From IMG/VR virus record IMGVR_UViG_3300029448_000347, positions 1 through 26,875 of that record: a DNA stretch of 26,875 nucleotides; one strand, 5' to 3'. Below the pieces are notes generated by a model that was not told where the DNA came from, did not search any database, and saw nothing but the letters and a program-made list of their open reading frames with translations. This DNA comes from a virus. Of the stretch, positions 1 through 8,073 are shown one piece after another. Position 1 is the first letter of the stretch. Each line of letters starts with the position of its first letter. The position numbers and the translations under genes are program-made.

Positions 1-16
1 GAAATCTGGCAACCCC

Positions 17-45
17 TTGACAAAAATAATTAGAGGATGTATTTA
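17..45 (+). promoter_or_regulatory. Candidate sigma70-type promoter before the primase-helicase gene
   Basis: A perfect -35 hexamer TTGACA lies at 17-22. After a 17-base spacer comes the weak -10 candidate TATTTA at 40-45, only 3 of 6 matches to consensus. The start codon at 81 follows, with a good AAGGAG Shine-Dalgarno (SD) sequence. The position fits an early promoter read by host RNA polymerase. The weak -10 makes this tentative, and more promoter sequence may lie left of the window. Confidence 0.35.
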
Positions 46-80
46 TAGGGCAAGACCCGCAAAATTATAAGGAGACGACT

Positions 81-1772
81 ATGACAATAAACAATGACCC
101 AAAGAGGTTTATACGACACACCAGTTGTGAACAGTGTGGATCATCCGATGCCAATGCTTTATATGCGGACGGCTCTCGCTTCTGTTTCTCGTGCCGAACC
201 TACACTGAACCTCCCAAGGACAAGACCCGACTTGAGGAACTGCTCGGAGATGACACAAAAATTCAAGGCTCGGCGCCACAAATTATACCACTGGGTATTA
301 GTAAACCTATAACTGAAAGAAAGATAAGTCGTGAGACTTGTGAGTTCTTTGGTGTGACCACAACTAATAGTGATAAACCAGAAGTATACAAACACCACTA
401 CCCATATTATGACAGTGAGGGTAACCACGTTGCAACTAAGCTCAGAAGAGTAGCCGATAAATCATTCAGTGTAGAGGGTAAGACCGGTAAAGCTTTATTG
501 TTTGGTCAACAACTATTTAGTTCTAACAATGCTAAAATTATAACTATCTGTGAAGGTGAGATAGATGCTTTGTCAATCTATGAAATGATGCTGCCTAAAT
601 CCTATCCAGTTGTTAGTGTTAGAACTGGTGCCGCTGGAGCTTTCACTGATTGTAAGAAACAGTATGAATTTATTAATAGTTTTGAAAAGATATACTTATG
701 CTTTGATAACGATGAGCCTGGTCGTGAGGCAAGCAGAAGAGTCGCCGAACTATTTCCCCCAAAGAAAGTACACATTATTAATTTGGGTTTAAAAGATCCT
801 AATGATTATTTAATACAGAATAAACAAAAAGATTTTACGGATAGATTTTGGTCGGCACAAACATATACACCAGAGGGTATCATACTTGGTGAGAATACTT
901 GGGATCTTATTGCTAATGAAAAGGTAATAGAATCAATACCTTATCCGTGGGAGGGTATGAATAGTATGACTTATGGTATGAGACTCGGTGAGTTATGCAC
1001 CTATACTGCGGGGTCAGGCATAGGTAAGTCTAGTGTAATGAGAGAACTAGCTTACCACATAATAAAGAACAGTAGTCATTCAGTTGGTTGTTTATTCTTA
1101 GAGGAATCTATTGAACGAACAACCAAAGGTATTATGTCTGTGCATGCAAACAAACCATTACACCTACCATTTTGTGAATCAACTATGGAAGAGAAACGTA
1201 CAGCTTGGGAGGCTACCCTCGGTACAAACAAGATAAGAATGTGGGATCACTTTGGTTCTACTGACATAGATAACATCATATCTAAAGTACAGTACCTAGC
1301 TAGTGGATTAGATTGTAAGTTTATTATACTTGATCACTTGACTATGATCGTGTCGGCTATGACCGGGGACAATGAGAGAAGAGCAATCGATAGTATAATG
1401 ACAAGGCTTAGAACTCTAGTCCAAGAACAGAACATACATCTGATGTTGGTGTCTCATTTAAGTAGACGAGCCAGCTCAGACAGTGGACACGAAGAAGGTG
1501 CGATAGTTAGTCTATCACAACTCAGAGGTTCCCACGGTATTGCGCAGCTCTCTGACTTTTGTTTCTCGTTAGAAAGAAACGGACAAGCAGAAGATATGGA
1601 GAAAAGAAACCAAACTACGGTTCGTATATTAAAGAACAGATTTAGTGGAGAGACTGGTCCGTGTTGTTGGTTACAATGGCATAAGGATAGTGGTCGCTTG
1701 ACTGAAATATCTAATCCAAAATCAAAAGACAGTGATGACTTCAAGGAGGTGAACGATGGATTCAAAGTTTGA
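81..1772 (+). CDS. T7 gp4-like DNA primase-helicase
   Basis: Bifunctional replication protein that primes the lagging strand and unwinds DNA at the fork. The 563 residues match T7 gp4 in size and order. A four-Cys zinc-binding motif comes first (C16, C19, C35, C38). A TOPRIM primase core follows, with EGEIDALS at 158-165 and the acidic D209-N-D211. The RecA-like hexameric helicase has Walker A GSGIGKSS at 311-318, a Walker B-like FIILDHL at about 414-420 and an LVSHLSR switch at about 456-462. The basic RILKNRFSGETG segment near 516-527 lies where gp4 has its arginine finger. The start has AAGGAG seven bases upstream. The 3' end overlaps the polymerase gene by 17 bases, implying coupled translation of two fork partners. 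Confidence 0.95.
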   Translation: MTINNDPKRFIRHTSCEQCGSSDANALYADGSRFCFSCRTYTEPPKDKTRLEELLGDDTKIQGSAPQIIPLGISKPITERKISRETCEFFGVTTTNSDKPEVYKHHYPYYDSEGNHVATKLRRVADKSFSVEGKTGKALLFGQQLFSSNNAKIITICEGEIDALSIYEMMLPKSYPVVSVRTGAAGAFTDCKKQYEFINSFEKIYLCFDNDEPGREASRRVAELFPPKKVHIINLGLKDPNDYLIQNKQKDFTDRFWSAQTYTPEGIILGENTWDLIANEKVIESIPYPWEGMNSMTYGMRLGELCTYTAGSGIGKSSVMRELAYHIIKNSSHSVGCLFLEESIERTTKGIMSVHANKPLHLPFCESTMEEKRTAWEATLGTNKIRMWDHFGSTDIDNIISKVQYLASGLDCKFIILDHLTMIVSAMTGDNERRAIDSIMTRLRTLVQEQNIHLMLVSHLSRRASSDSGHEEGAIVSLSQLRGSHGIAQLSDFCFSLERNGQAEDMEKRNQTTVRILKNRFSGETGPCCWLQWHKDSGRLTEISNPKSKDSDDFKEVNDGFKV

Positions 1773-3453
1773 CACAATAGTTTTAGACATAGAAACAGAT
1801 AGCCTTGATGCTACTAAGATACATTGTATATGTGTTCAAGATTATGCAACTGGAGAACAGAAAGACTTTATACAAGAACAAGGATGTGAAGAGTTCAAAG
1901 AGTTTCACAACCACGAACGTAAGTACATTATGCATAATGGTATAAGCTTTGATGGTCCAGTGTTAGAGCGATTACTAGGTATCACAATACCTCTGGAAAA
2001 TATTATTGATACACTGATCATATCGCAGATGATCAATGCACATATAGATGGTGGTCACAGTTTAAAATCTTGGGGTAAGAAATTAACACGAGGTGGTAAG
2101 CTAGAGTTTAAAGACTTCGATGAATACTCAGAAGAGATGTTGAAGTATTGTCAACAAGATGTGAATGTCACTCGTAAATTAATGCAACACCTAGCACCAA
2201 AGATAACTAGGTTTAGTGTAGAGAGTGTACGTATGGAGCATAGGATTAGAAGGATCATAGATCAACAAGAGAAGAATGGATTCTATTTGAATGTAAACAA
2301 GGCCCACGATTTGTTAGAAGAGTTGAAGACAAAGTCAGAAGATTTAAACAGAGATCTGCAAACTATATTTCCAACGATATATACACCACGATTTCATAAG
2401 ACTACAGGTAAACCATTAAAAGATCACGTCGATGAGTTCAACCCTAGTTCTCGTAAACAAATCGCTGAACGATTACAAAAGAAATATAACTGGGTGCCAA
2501 CCAAAACTACACCAACTGGTTTGCCAGTTATTGATGAGAAAGTTTTAAAAGAGTTAGAGTATCCAGAAGCTAAAATGATTGCAGAGTATTTGTTGTACGA
2601 GAAACGTGTATCACAAATACAATCGTGGTTAAAGAATGTTAAGGATGACAATCGAGTACACGGAAGAGTTATTACCCTTGGTTGTGTCACCTCTCGTATG
2701 AGTCACTACGGTCCTAATATGGCGCAAGTACCGGCAAGTTATTCTCCCTATGGAAAAGAGTGCCGGTCACTATGGACCATAGAGAATCCAGACAAATATT
2801 GTTTAGTTGGTTCTGATGCTAGTGGTTTAGAGTTACGTTGCTTTGCTCACTATCTACAGAACCCTAAGTTTACAGAGCAAGTTGTTGACGGAGACATACA
2901 TACATACAACCAAAACATCATAGGGTTAAAGGATAGACCAACAGCGAAGACTTGGGTGTATGCATTTATCTATGGAGCTGGAGATGCCAAGCTTGGTCAG
3001 ATAGTCGGTGGCAATACAGAGGCCGGACTCGCTAGTCGCAAACGATTTATAAATAAAGTTAAAGGTATGAAGACACTGACAAACAATCTAATTAATTTAT
3101 TACAACAACGAAAGCGCAAGTATGGTGAGTACCAATTGGTTGCGCTTGATAAAAGAATTCTACTTGCACGATCTATCCACTCCAGTTTGAATACACTTAT
3201 TCAAGGAGCGGGTGCAATTATATGTAAGCAATGGTTACTTAATATAATTGATGAGGTCGACAAGCAGAACGTGGATGCTAAGCCAGTGGCTAACGTCCAT
3301 GATGAGGTGCAGTTTGAAGTCCGTAAGGAACAAGCTGTAGATTTTGGTAACATAACAAAGGAGGCAATGAAACGTGTAGAAAAACAATTTGACTTACGAT
3401 GTCCACTAGATAGTGAGTATTCAATCGGCACGACTTGGAAAGAAACTCATTGA
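1756..3453 (+). CDS. T7-like family A DNA polymerase with 3'-5' exonuclease
   Basis: Replicative polymerase of 565 residues, shorter than T7 gp5 (about 704). The proofreading exonuclease is intact in motif: D11-I-E13, HNGISFD with D66, and YCQQD with D135. The polymerase half has motif A DASGLELR at 354-361, motif B R394-x3-K398-x3-Y402-x3-Y406-GAG, and motif C H515-D516-E517. Tyr402 aligns with E. coli Pol I Phe762 and T7 Tyr526, the residue that affects sugar discrimination and is often compared in marine phage polymerases. The start has an excellent AAGGAGGT sequence inside the primase-helicase gene. Because it is short, the thumb/thioredoxin-binding region of T7 gp5 is probably reduced or absent (inferred from length, not aligned). 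Confidence 0.95.
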   Translation: MDSKFDTIVLDIETDSLDATKIHCICVQDYATGEQKDFIQEQGCEEFKEFHNHERKYIMHNGISFDGPVLERLLGITIPLENIIDTLIISQMINAHIDGGHSLKSWGKKLTRGGKLEFKDFDEYSEEMLKYCQQDVNVTRKLMQHLAPKITRFSVESVRMEHRIRRIIDQQEKNGFYLNVNKAHDLLEELKTKSEDLNRDLQTIFPTIYTPRFHKTTGKPLKDHVDEFNPSSRKQIAERLQKKYNWVPTKTTPTGLPVIDEKVLKELEYPEAKMIAEYLLYEKRVSQIQSWLKNVKDDNRVHGRVITLGCVTSRMSHYGPNMAQVPASYSPYGKECRSLWTIENPDKYCLVGSDASGLELRCFAHYLQNPKFTEQVVDGDIHTYNQNIIGLKDRPTAKTWVYAFIYGAGDAKLGQIVGGNTEAGLASRKRFINKVKGMKTLTNNLINLLQQRKRKYGEYQLVALDKRILLARSIHSSLNTLIQGAGAIICKQWLLNIIDEVDKQNVDAKPVANVHDEVQFEVRKEQAVDFGNITKEAMKRVEKQFDLRCPLDSEYSIGTTWKETH

Positions 3454-3456
3454 CTG

Positions 3457-3483
3457 TTGACACCACTGACAGTATGATATACT
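3457..3483 (+). promoter_or_regulatory. Candidate extended -10 promoter for the SSB gene
   Basis: TTGACA (6 of 6) at 3457-3462 is followed after 15 bases by TATACT (5 of 6) at 3478-3483. TG at 3475-3476 gives an extended -10 element, TGATATACT, which can compensate for the short spacer. It starts just after the polymerase stop, in the only sizeable gap of the early block. The expected start site, near 3490, would place a UUCG hairpin at the very 5' end of the message. This suggests separate, strong expression of the SSB, which phages need in large amounts. Confidence 0.6.
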
Positions 3484-3488
3484 GTTCA

Positions 3489-3508
3489 AGTGTTTCTTCG
3501 GAGACACT
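3489..3508 (+). promoter_or_regulatory. UUCG-capped hairpin at the predicted 5' end of the SSB mRNA
   Basis: AGTGTTTC at 3489-3496 pairs with GAGACACT at 3501-3508 (8 pairs, one of them T-G) around the very stable TTCG tetraloop closed by C-G. It begins at or next to the start site predicted from the promoter at 3457-3483. A 5'-terminal stem-loop of this kind is known to shield mRNA from 5'-end-dependent decay. It could instead be a weak terminator for the polymerase message, but the bases after it (AACTTTTACAAACTTTT) are not a clean T tract. Confidence 0.55.
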
Positions 3509-3541
3509 AACTTTTACAAACTTTTATATAAGGAGAAAACT

Positions 3542-4045
3542 ATGCCAGTAATATCTGGAACCGCATACTGGGCGAAAGTCCACCAACCACATTACGATCA
3601 ATACAATGAACAAGGTATCTTTTCTATTGACGTAACCGTAGATACAAAGACTAAGAAACAACTACAAGACTTGGGTCTTGGTCCTCGTATTAAAAACAAG
3701 GGTGACGAGAGAAACGATTTCGTTACTGTTAAAAGAAAGTACACTCGTAAAGATGGTACAAAGAACTCTGCACCTCGTGTTGTAGATTCTAAGAAAACAC
3801 CTATTAGTTCTGATGTTTTGATCGGCAATGGCTCACAAGTTAATGTAGCTTTTGACACATACGATTACAACGTCGGCGGTAATCAAGGTGTTGGGTCGTC
3901 TTTAAAAGCTGTGCAAGTAACGAAACTAGTTGAGTACAGTCCCTCTGAAAATTTAGATGAGTTCGGTGAAGAGTCTGGATACCAGGCCACAACGAACGGC
4001 GCATCTAATAAAGACGGATTGGAAGACGATAAGCTTCCGTTCTAA
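3542..4045 (+). CDS. T7 gp2.5-like single-stranded DNA-binding protein
   Basis: Coats single-stranded DNA during replication and recruits fork proteins through its tail. The 167-residue protein has a basic, beta-rich N-terminal part (about residues 1-130) of gp2.5/OB-fold type. An acidic flexible tail follows, ending in L-E-D-D-K-L-P-F. A C-terminal acidic run closed by Phe is the known partner-docking tip of T7 gp2.5, and bacterial SSB ends very similarly in DDDIPF. It is shorter than T7 gp2.5 (232 residues). AAGGAG lies six bases before the ATG. Its own promoter and 5' hairpin are listed separately. The stop overlaps the next start as TAATG. The call rests on tail, size and replication context. 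Confidence 0.85.
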   Translation: MPVISGTAYWAKVHQPHYDQYNEQGIFSIDVTVDTKTKKQLQDLGLGPRIKNKGDERNDFVTVKRKYTRKDGTKNSAPRVVDSKKTPISSDVLIGNGSQVNVAFDTYDYNVGGNQGVGSSLKAVQVTKLVEYSPSENLDEFGEESGYQATTNGASNKDGLEDDKLPF

Positions 4046-4908
4046 TGTCTGATAAGAAAAGCATAGATACTCTTGTAAAAGATATTTACAAATTGTTTGA
4101 TGAAGGTAACGATAGAAAACCAACACCACATGATTTAAATAACTTTGCACAAAGTATGAAAGATGCTGTTCTTACTTACTTAACAGAAAAACAATCTGGT
4201 AGCCGAGGTATTCGTATGTCGAGCCTCGGCAAACCAGATCGTCAATTATGGTATGAGCTATACAAACCAGAACTAAGAGAACATATGCCGTCTCATGTAC
4301 GAATTAAGTTTTTATATGGGCATATGTTAGAAGCATTATTATTATTACTATCTAAAACGGCAGGCCATACTGTCACCGATGAACAGAGAACTTTAAAGCT
4401 TGAGGGTGTAACTGGACACCAAGATGCCGTGATAGATGGAGTTGTTGTTGACGTTAAGTCGGCATCACAGTTCGGTTTTAGAAAATTTAGAGACAATGAT
4501 ATTACTCCAGAGACAGATGCCTTTGGGTATCTCCACCAGATTGCAGCATATTCAGAGGCAAACAATAATGACAAGGTAGCTTTTCTTGCTATTGATAAAC
4601 AGAGTGGAGCACTAGCATTGTGCCGTCCAAATAAATCTGATGTACCGAATGCACGAGAAAGAATTAAACATTTAAGAGTTGCGCTAAAAGATAAGAACAA
4701 ACCACCACCAAAATGTTATGATGAAGAACCAGACGGAGTCTCTGGTAATATGAAATTAAGTATCGGTTGTTCTTATTGCGCATACAAAGTTGACTGTTGG
4801 TCTGATGCAAATGATGGCCAAGGCTTACGTAAGTTTATTTACAGTAAAGGACCACGATGGTTAACCAAAGTGGTTAGTGAACCAAATGTTTCAGAGGATA
4901 TTCCGTGA
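4045..4908 (+). CDS. PD-(D/E)XK nuclease of the Cas4/RecB type with Cys cluster
   Basis: Predicted DNA exonuclease, probably doing the T7 gp6 job of host-DNA degradation, primer removal or recombination. In 287 residues the RecB-type motifs appear in order: G92-H93 with E96, G-H-Q-D127, D136-V-K138, and Q165-x3-Y169. C224, C242, C245 and C251 form a C-terminal set that could hold an iron-sulfur cluster, as in Cas4 and AddB. Unlike Cas4, no Cys is visible in the N-terminal SSLGKPDRQLWY segment where the family often has one, so C224 may be the fourth ligand. It starts by TAATG overlap with the SSB gene and is followed by endonuclease I. No CRISPR or cas1 gene is present, so an adaptation role is not supported. 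Confidence 0.85.
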   Translation: MSDKKSIDTLVKDIYKLFDEGNDRKPTPHDLNNFAQSMKDAVLTYLTEKQSGSRGIRMSSLGKPDRQLWYELYKPELREHMPSHVRIKFLYGHMLEALLLLLSKTAGHTVTDEQRTLKLEGVTGHQDAVIDGVVVDVKSASQFGFRKFRDNDITPETDAFGYLHQIAAYSEANNNDKVAFLAIDKQSGALALCRPNKSDVPNARERIKHLRVALKDKNKPPPKCYDEEPDGVSGNMKLSIGCSYCAYKVDCWSDANDGQGLRKFIYSKGPRWLTKVVSEPNVSEDIP

Positions 4909-5387
4909 GTGTTCTTAGAAAAGAAAAAGGATTTTATAGATCTATCTTTGAAGCCACCGTCTGTGCTAAACTAGATGAAGACAAAGTTAAGTTTGAGTAT
5001 GAGACTTTAGTAATACCTTATGTTGTTCCAGAGATTAGAAGGACATACACTCCAGACATTATATTATCAAATGGTATTATAATAGAACTCAAAGGACAGT
5101 TAACAAAAGAAGATAGAGCCAAACATTTATACATAAAACAACAGAGACCAGACTTAGACATTAGATTTGTGTTACAAAATTCTAGGAATAAACTTTACAA
5201 AACTAGTAAAACAACCTATGGTGATTGGCTTAGTAATAATAATTTTATATGGGCAGAAAGATTTGTGCCAGTGGAATGGATAGATGAAAGACCAAAAGAA
5301 ATCAACACAACAGATATATTCGTTAAATCTAAACCAAACCCGGATTGCTTTAGACCCTACACTAGATACGATTACCGAGGGAAGTAG
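4905..5387 (+). CDS. T7 gp3-like endonuclease I (Holliday junction resolvase)
   Basis: Cuts branched DNA, resolving junctions before packaging and helping to break down host DNA. The 160-residue protein tracks T7 endonuclease I closely. It opens with GFYRSIFEATV (E16), then KFEYETLVIPYVVP, YTPD with D51, and ELKG with E61 and K63, which correspond to the catalytic acidic residues and Lys of gp3. The conserved SRNKLYK...TYGDW and VEWIDE segments follow. The start is GTG, overlapping the nuclease stop as GTGA, with AGAGGA just upstream. The C-terminal coding region overlaps the next frame if that gene starts at 5284. Confidence 0.95.
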   Translation: MSVLRKEKGFYRSIFEATVCAKLDEDKVKFEYETLVIPYVVPEIRRTYTPDIILSNGIIIELKGQLTKEDRAKHLYIKQQRPDLDIRFVLQNSRNKLYKTSKTTYGDWLSNNNFIWAERFVPVEWIDERPKEINTTDIFVKSKPNPDCFRPYTRYDYRGK

Positions 5388-5694
5388 AGAGGGAGAGAAT
5401 GAAAGAGCAATGTTCAGAGCCGTTATCTACCAAGCTTTACTGGATGCTAGTAATGAAAACGAAAATGTTTCTAAGGAGTCTGTGCAAGTTAGGGAGGATG
5501 CTGTTCGATGGTTTAGTAAAAGTGTCGGTGTTACTGCTACTTGGTTTGTTGATGTGTGTGATCTTGCTGGCCTTAATTATCAGCAAGTTCGTTCTTTCGC
5601 TAGGAAACTTATTGATGAGCCTGCCAACACAAACTTTCAAAGAAAAAGATTAAATGTTTTATTAAACATGACCCACAAAGAGGAGACAAAATGA
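5284..5694 (+). CDS. Small helical protein of unknown function
   Basis: I do not recognise a characterised family. The frame encodes 136 residues, predicted mostly helical and charged. The C-terminal half (WFSKSVGVTATWFVDVCDLAG, then NYQQVRSFARKL) could be a helix-turn-helix-like bundle. The start is uncertain. The ATG at 5284 would overlap endonuclease I by 104 bases with a poor SD. The in-frame ATG at 5410 would give 95 residues but has only a distant GGGAG. The DPTLDTITEGSREGENERA stretch just before 5410 looks protein-like, which favours a start upstream of it. Its end overlaps the DUF3310 gene as ATGA, supporting this frame. A DNA-binding or regulatory role is possible but not shown. Confidence 0.7.
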   Translation: MKDQKKSTQQIYSLNLNQTRIALDPTLDTITEGSREGENERAMFRAVIYQALLDASNENENVSKESVQVREDAVRWFSKSVGVTATWFVDVCDLAGLNYQQVRSFARKLIDEPANTNFQRKRLNVLLNMTHKEETK

Positions 5695-5921
5695 CAGATG
5701 ATTTCGTAAACAACCCACCCCACTACAAATATAATAGTAAAGGTATCGAGTGTATTGAAGCCATCGAAGCTGCACTTACACCTGAAGAATACCGTGGATA
5801 TCTACGTGGACAGGTTATGAAATATACGTGGAGATGTAATTACAAAGGTAAACGATTAGAAGATTTACAAAAAGCTCAGTGGTATTTAAATAGATATATT
5901 GAATTGCTAGAAAAAGAATGA
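5691..5921 (+). CDS. DUF3310 protein (T7 gp1.7-related domain)
   Basis: A 76-residue protein that is essentially one DUF3310 domain. The typical N-N-P-P-H-Y opening at about 7-12 is followed by GIECIEAIEA, then YLRGQVMKYTWRCNYKG and a C-terminal helix KAQWYLNRYIELLEK. The domain occurs as stand-alone small phage proteins and in T7 gp1.7, a nucleotide kinase. Whether this short form is itself an enzyme cannot be told. Its place just before ribonucleotide reductase suits a nucleotide-related job. It is joined by ATGA overlaps to the genes on both sides. Confidence 0.85.
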   Translation: MTDDFVNNPPHYKYNSKGIECIEAIEAALTPEEYRGYLRGQVMKYTWRCNYKGKRLEDLQKAQWYLNRYIELLEKE

Positions 5922-6148
5922 TAGTATCTGAGGTTCCGATACTTGAAATAATTTGTTCACTGACCGCATGTGTATCAGTTTATTTGTATGGTAACGGATC
6001 ACTGAAAGCACCCTTGTTTGGAATTTGTTCACAATTTTTTTGGTGGACATGGACAATACAAGAGGGTTTATACTTTATGATGATGCTGAATGTGGTAATG
6101 ACATTAACACATATTAGAAATATAATTAAAATGAAAGGGAGACAATGA
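5918..6148 (+). CDS. Small inner-membrane protein, unknown function
   Basis: The 76-residue protein is strongly hydrophobic, with three possible membrane segments: about 5-24 (PILEIICSLTACVSVYLYG), about 30-48 (rich in Phe and Trp) and about 50-66. It ends in a short basic tail (HIRNIIKMKGRQ). The Trp-rich core QFFWWTWTIQ and the final H-x-R-N pattern faintly recall one repeat of small nutrient channels such as PnuC, but the protein is too short for a whole transporter and I do not assign one. It sits by ATGA overlaps between the DUF3310 gene and ribonucleotide reductase, so it is co-expressed with nucleotide metabolism. Confidence 0.75.
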   Translation: MIVSEVPILEIICSLTACVSVYLYGNGSLKAPLFGICSQFFWWTWTIQEGLYFMMMLNVVMTLTHIRNIIKMKGRQ

Positions 6149-8073
6149 CGACTTTACCAACTGTTTATCAACAATTTATACACAAGTCTAGATATGCTAG
6201 ATGGCTACCAGAACATACAAGAAGAGAGGACTGGCACGAAACTGTTGCTCGCTACTTTAATTTCTTTGAGAAACAAATAGAAAAGAATTGTCAATACAAA
6301 ATAGATAAGAAGACAAGAGAGTATCTTGAAAATAAAGTTTTAAACTTAGATGTTATGCCATCGATGAGAGCATTGATGACTGCTGGACCTGCCTTGGAAA
6401 GAGAAAATATAGCAGGATATAATTGTTCTTATGTACCTGTAGATCATCCAAAAGCTTTTGATGAAATACTGTATGTACTTATGTGTGGAACAGGAGTTGG
6501 TTTTAGTGTTGAAAAAAAATATACAGAACTTCTGCCTAGTGTGGCTGATGATTTCCATGATACAGAATCTGTGGTCGTGGTCAGGGATTCTAAACTTGGT
6601 TGGGCAAAAGCATTTCGGGAGGTCATTACATTATTGTATGCCGGGCAAATCCCCAGGTGGGATATTTCTAACGTGCGACCTGCAGGGTCACGACTTCACA
6701 CTTTCGGTGGAAGAGCTTCGGGTCCTACACCACTCGTGGATCTCTTCAACTTTGCAAAAGAAACCTTTATTAAAGCGAAGGGTAGAAGACTAACTCCTCT
6801 TGAGTGTCACGATCTTGTCTGTAAAGTAGGTGAGATTGTTGTAGTTGGTGGTGTTAGACGATCAGCTATGATTAGTTTATCTGATCTTAATGATAGGGAT
6901 ATGAGAGATGCTAAGTCTGGTGAGTGGTATAGAGTTGAATCACAAAGAGCTTTATCAAATAATTCAGCCGTGTATGAAACAAAGCCAGATAACATCGGTA
7001 CCTTTATGGAGGAGTGGTTAGCTCTGTACAAATCTGGTAGTGGTGAACGTGGTATCTTTAATAGAGAAGCCTCAAAAAAAGTAGCAGCACAAAACAAAAG
7101 AAGAGATATTAATTTTGAATTTGGAACCAACCCATGTTCGGAAATAATTTTACAACCTTTTCAATTCTGTAACTTATCTGAAGTCGTTGTTCGTGAAGAT
7201 GATAAGGAAGAAGAGTTACTTGATAAGGTAGAAGCAGCAACCATTCTTGGCACGATGCAGGCCACACTAACTAATTTTAAATACTTACGTAGACAATGGA
7301 AAGATGCAACAGAAAAAGAAAGACTGCTTGGTGTATCTTTAACTGGTATTATGGATCATAAAATATTATCTGGGGATGTGTTTAACGAAGCTATATTGCC
7401 AGACTTATTAAAAAGATTGAAACAAAAAGCTGTGGATGTAAATAAACTATGGGCAAAAAGATTTGGAATAAACCAAGCAACGGCTATCACATGTGTTAAA
7501 CCATCAGGAACTGTATCACAATTAGTGAATGCCGCATCTGGTATACATGCTCGACATAACGAACATTACATTAGAAGAGTGAGAGGTGATAAGAAAGATC
7601 CATTGACAAAGTTTTTACAATCACAAAACATACCGACTGAAGACTGTGTTATGAAACCAGATGCAACTGCTGTCTTTTCTTTTGTTGAGAAAGCACCGAA
7701 TGGTTGTATAACTCGTAATAAAAGATCGGCACTTGAACAATTAAATCATTGGCTAGTATATACCAAGTATTGGTGTGAGCATAAACCAAGTATAACTATA
7801 TCCGTTAATGAAGATGAGTGGTTAGGTGTAGCTGATTGGTGTTGGAGAAACTTCGATGATCTAAGTGGTGTATCTTTTCTACCAAACTTTGGACACGTAT
7901 ATCAACAAGCACCATACGAAGACATTGATAAAGACGGATACAACAAGTTAAAAAAGAATCAACCAAACAAAATTAACTGGAATGATTTAGCACTATATGA
8001 ACAAGATGATAACACAAAGTCCTCCCAAACTCTTGCTTGTAGTGCTGGTTCATGTGAGGTCGTAGATGTATAA
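6145..8073 (+). CDS. Monomeric class II (adenosylcobalamin-dependent) ribonucleotide reductase
   Basis: Reduces ribonucleoside triphosphates to dNTPs for phage DNA synthesis, using adenosylcobalamin to form the active thiyl radical and needing no oxygen or second subunit. The 642 residues follow the Lactobacillus leichmannii RTPR pattern. The redox Cys is C94 in GYNCSY. N329-P-C331-S-E333 carries the radical Cys. C342 in FCNLSEV is the second redox Cys, and C632-x4-C637 at the C-terminus is the re-reducing shuttle pair. GGVRRSAMISL at 235-245 is also typical of this branch. The set looks complete and active. The start has GGGAG. The host must supply or import B12. It overlaps the next gene by 8 bases. 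Confidence 0.95.
   Translation: MTTLPTVYQQFIHKSRYARWLPEHTRREDWHETVARYFNFFEKQIEKNCQYKIDKKTREYLENKVLNLDVMPSMRALMTAGPALERENIAGYNCSYVPVDHPKAFDEILYVLMCGTGVGFSVEKKYTELLPSVADDFHDTESVVVVRDSKLGWAKAFREVITLLYAGQIPRWDISNVRPAGSRLHTFGGRASGPTPLVDLFNFAKETFIKAKGRRLTPLECHDLVCKVGEIVVVGGVRRSAMISLSDLNDRDMRDAKSGEWYRVESQRALSNNSAVYETKPDNIGTFMEEWLALYKSGSGERGIFNREASKKVAAQNKRRDINFEFGTNPCSEIILQPFQFCNLSEVVVREDDKEEELLDKVEAATILGTMQATLTNFKYLRRQWKDATEKERLLGVSLTGIMDHKILSGDVFNEAILPDLLKRLKQKAVDVNKLWAKRFGINQATAITCVKPSGTVSQLVNAASGIHARHNEHYIRRVRGDKKDPLTKFLQSQNIPTEDCVMKPDATAVFSFVEKAPNGCITRNKRSALEQLNHWLVYTKYWCEHKPSITISVNEDEWLGVADWCWRNFDDLSGVSFLPNFGHVYQQAPYEDIDKDGYNKLKKNQPNKINWNDLALYEQDDNTKSSQTLACSAGSCEVVDV

Noticed and set aside
4045-4908. 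Cas4-like protein as part of a CRISPR system
   Set aside because: There are no repeat arrays, cas1 or cas2 in the window. Neighbours are replication and junction-resolving genes, so a replication/recombination nuclease is the simpler reading.
5399-5653. 84-codon hydrophobic reading frame with a nearby GGGAG
   Set aside because: It is out of frame with the helical protein ending at 5694, which is coupled to the DUF3310 gene by ATGA. The hydrophobic composition is what a shifted frame of T-rich codons gives.
6100-6145. Cobalamin riboswitch before the B12-dependent reductase
   Set aside because: There is no intergenic space: the upstream gene overlaps the start as ATGA.
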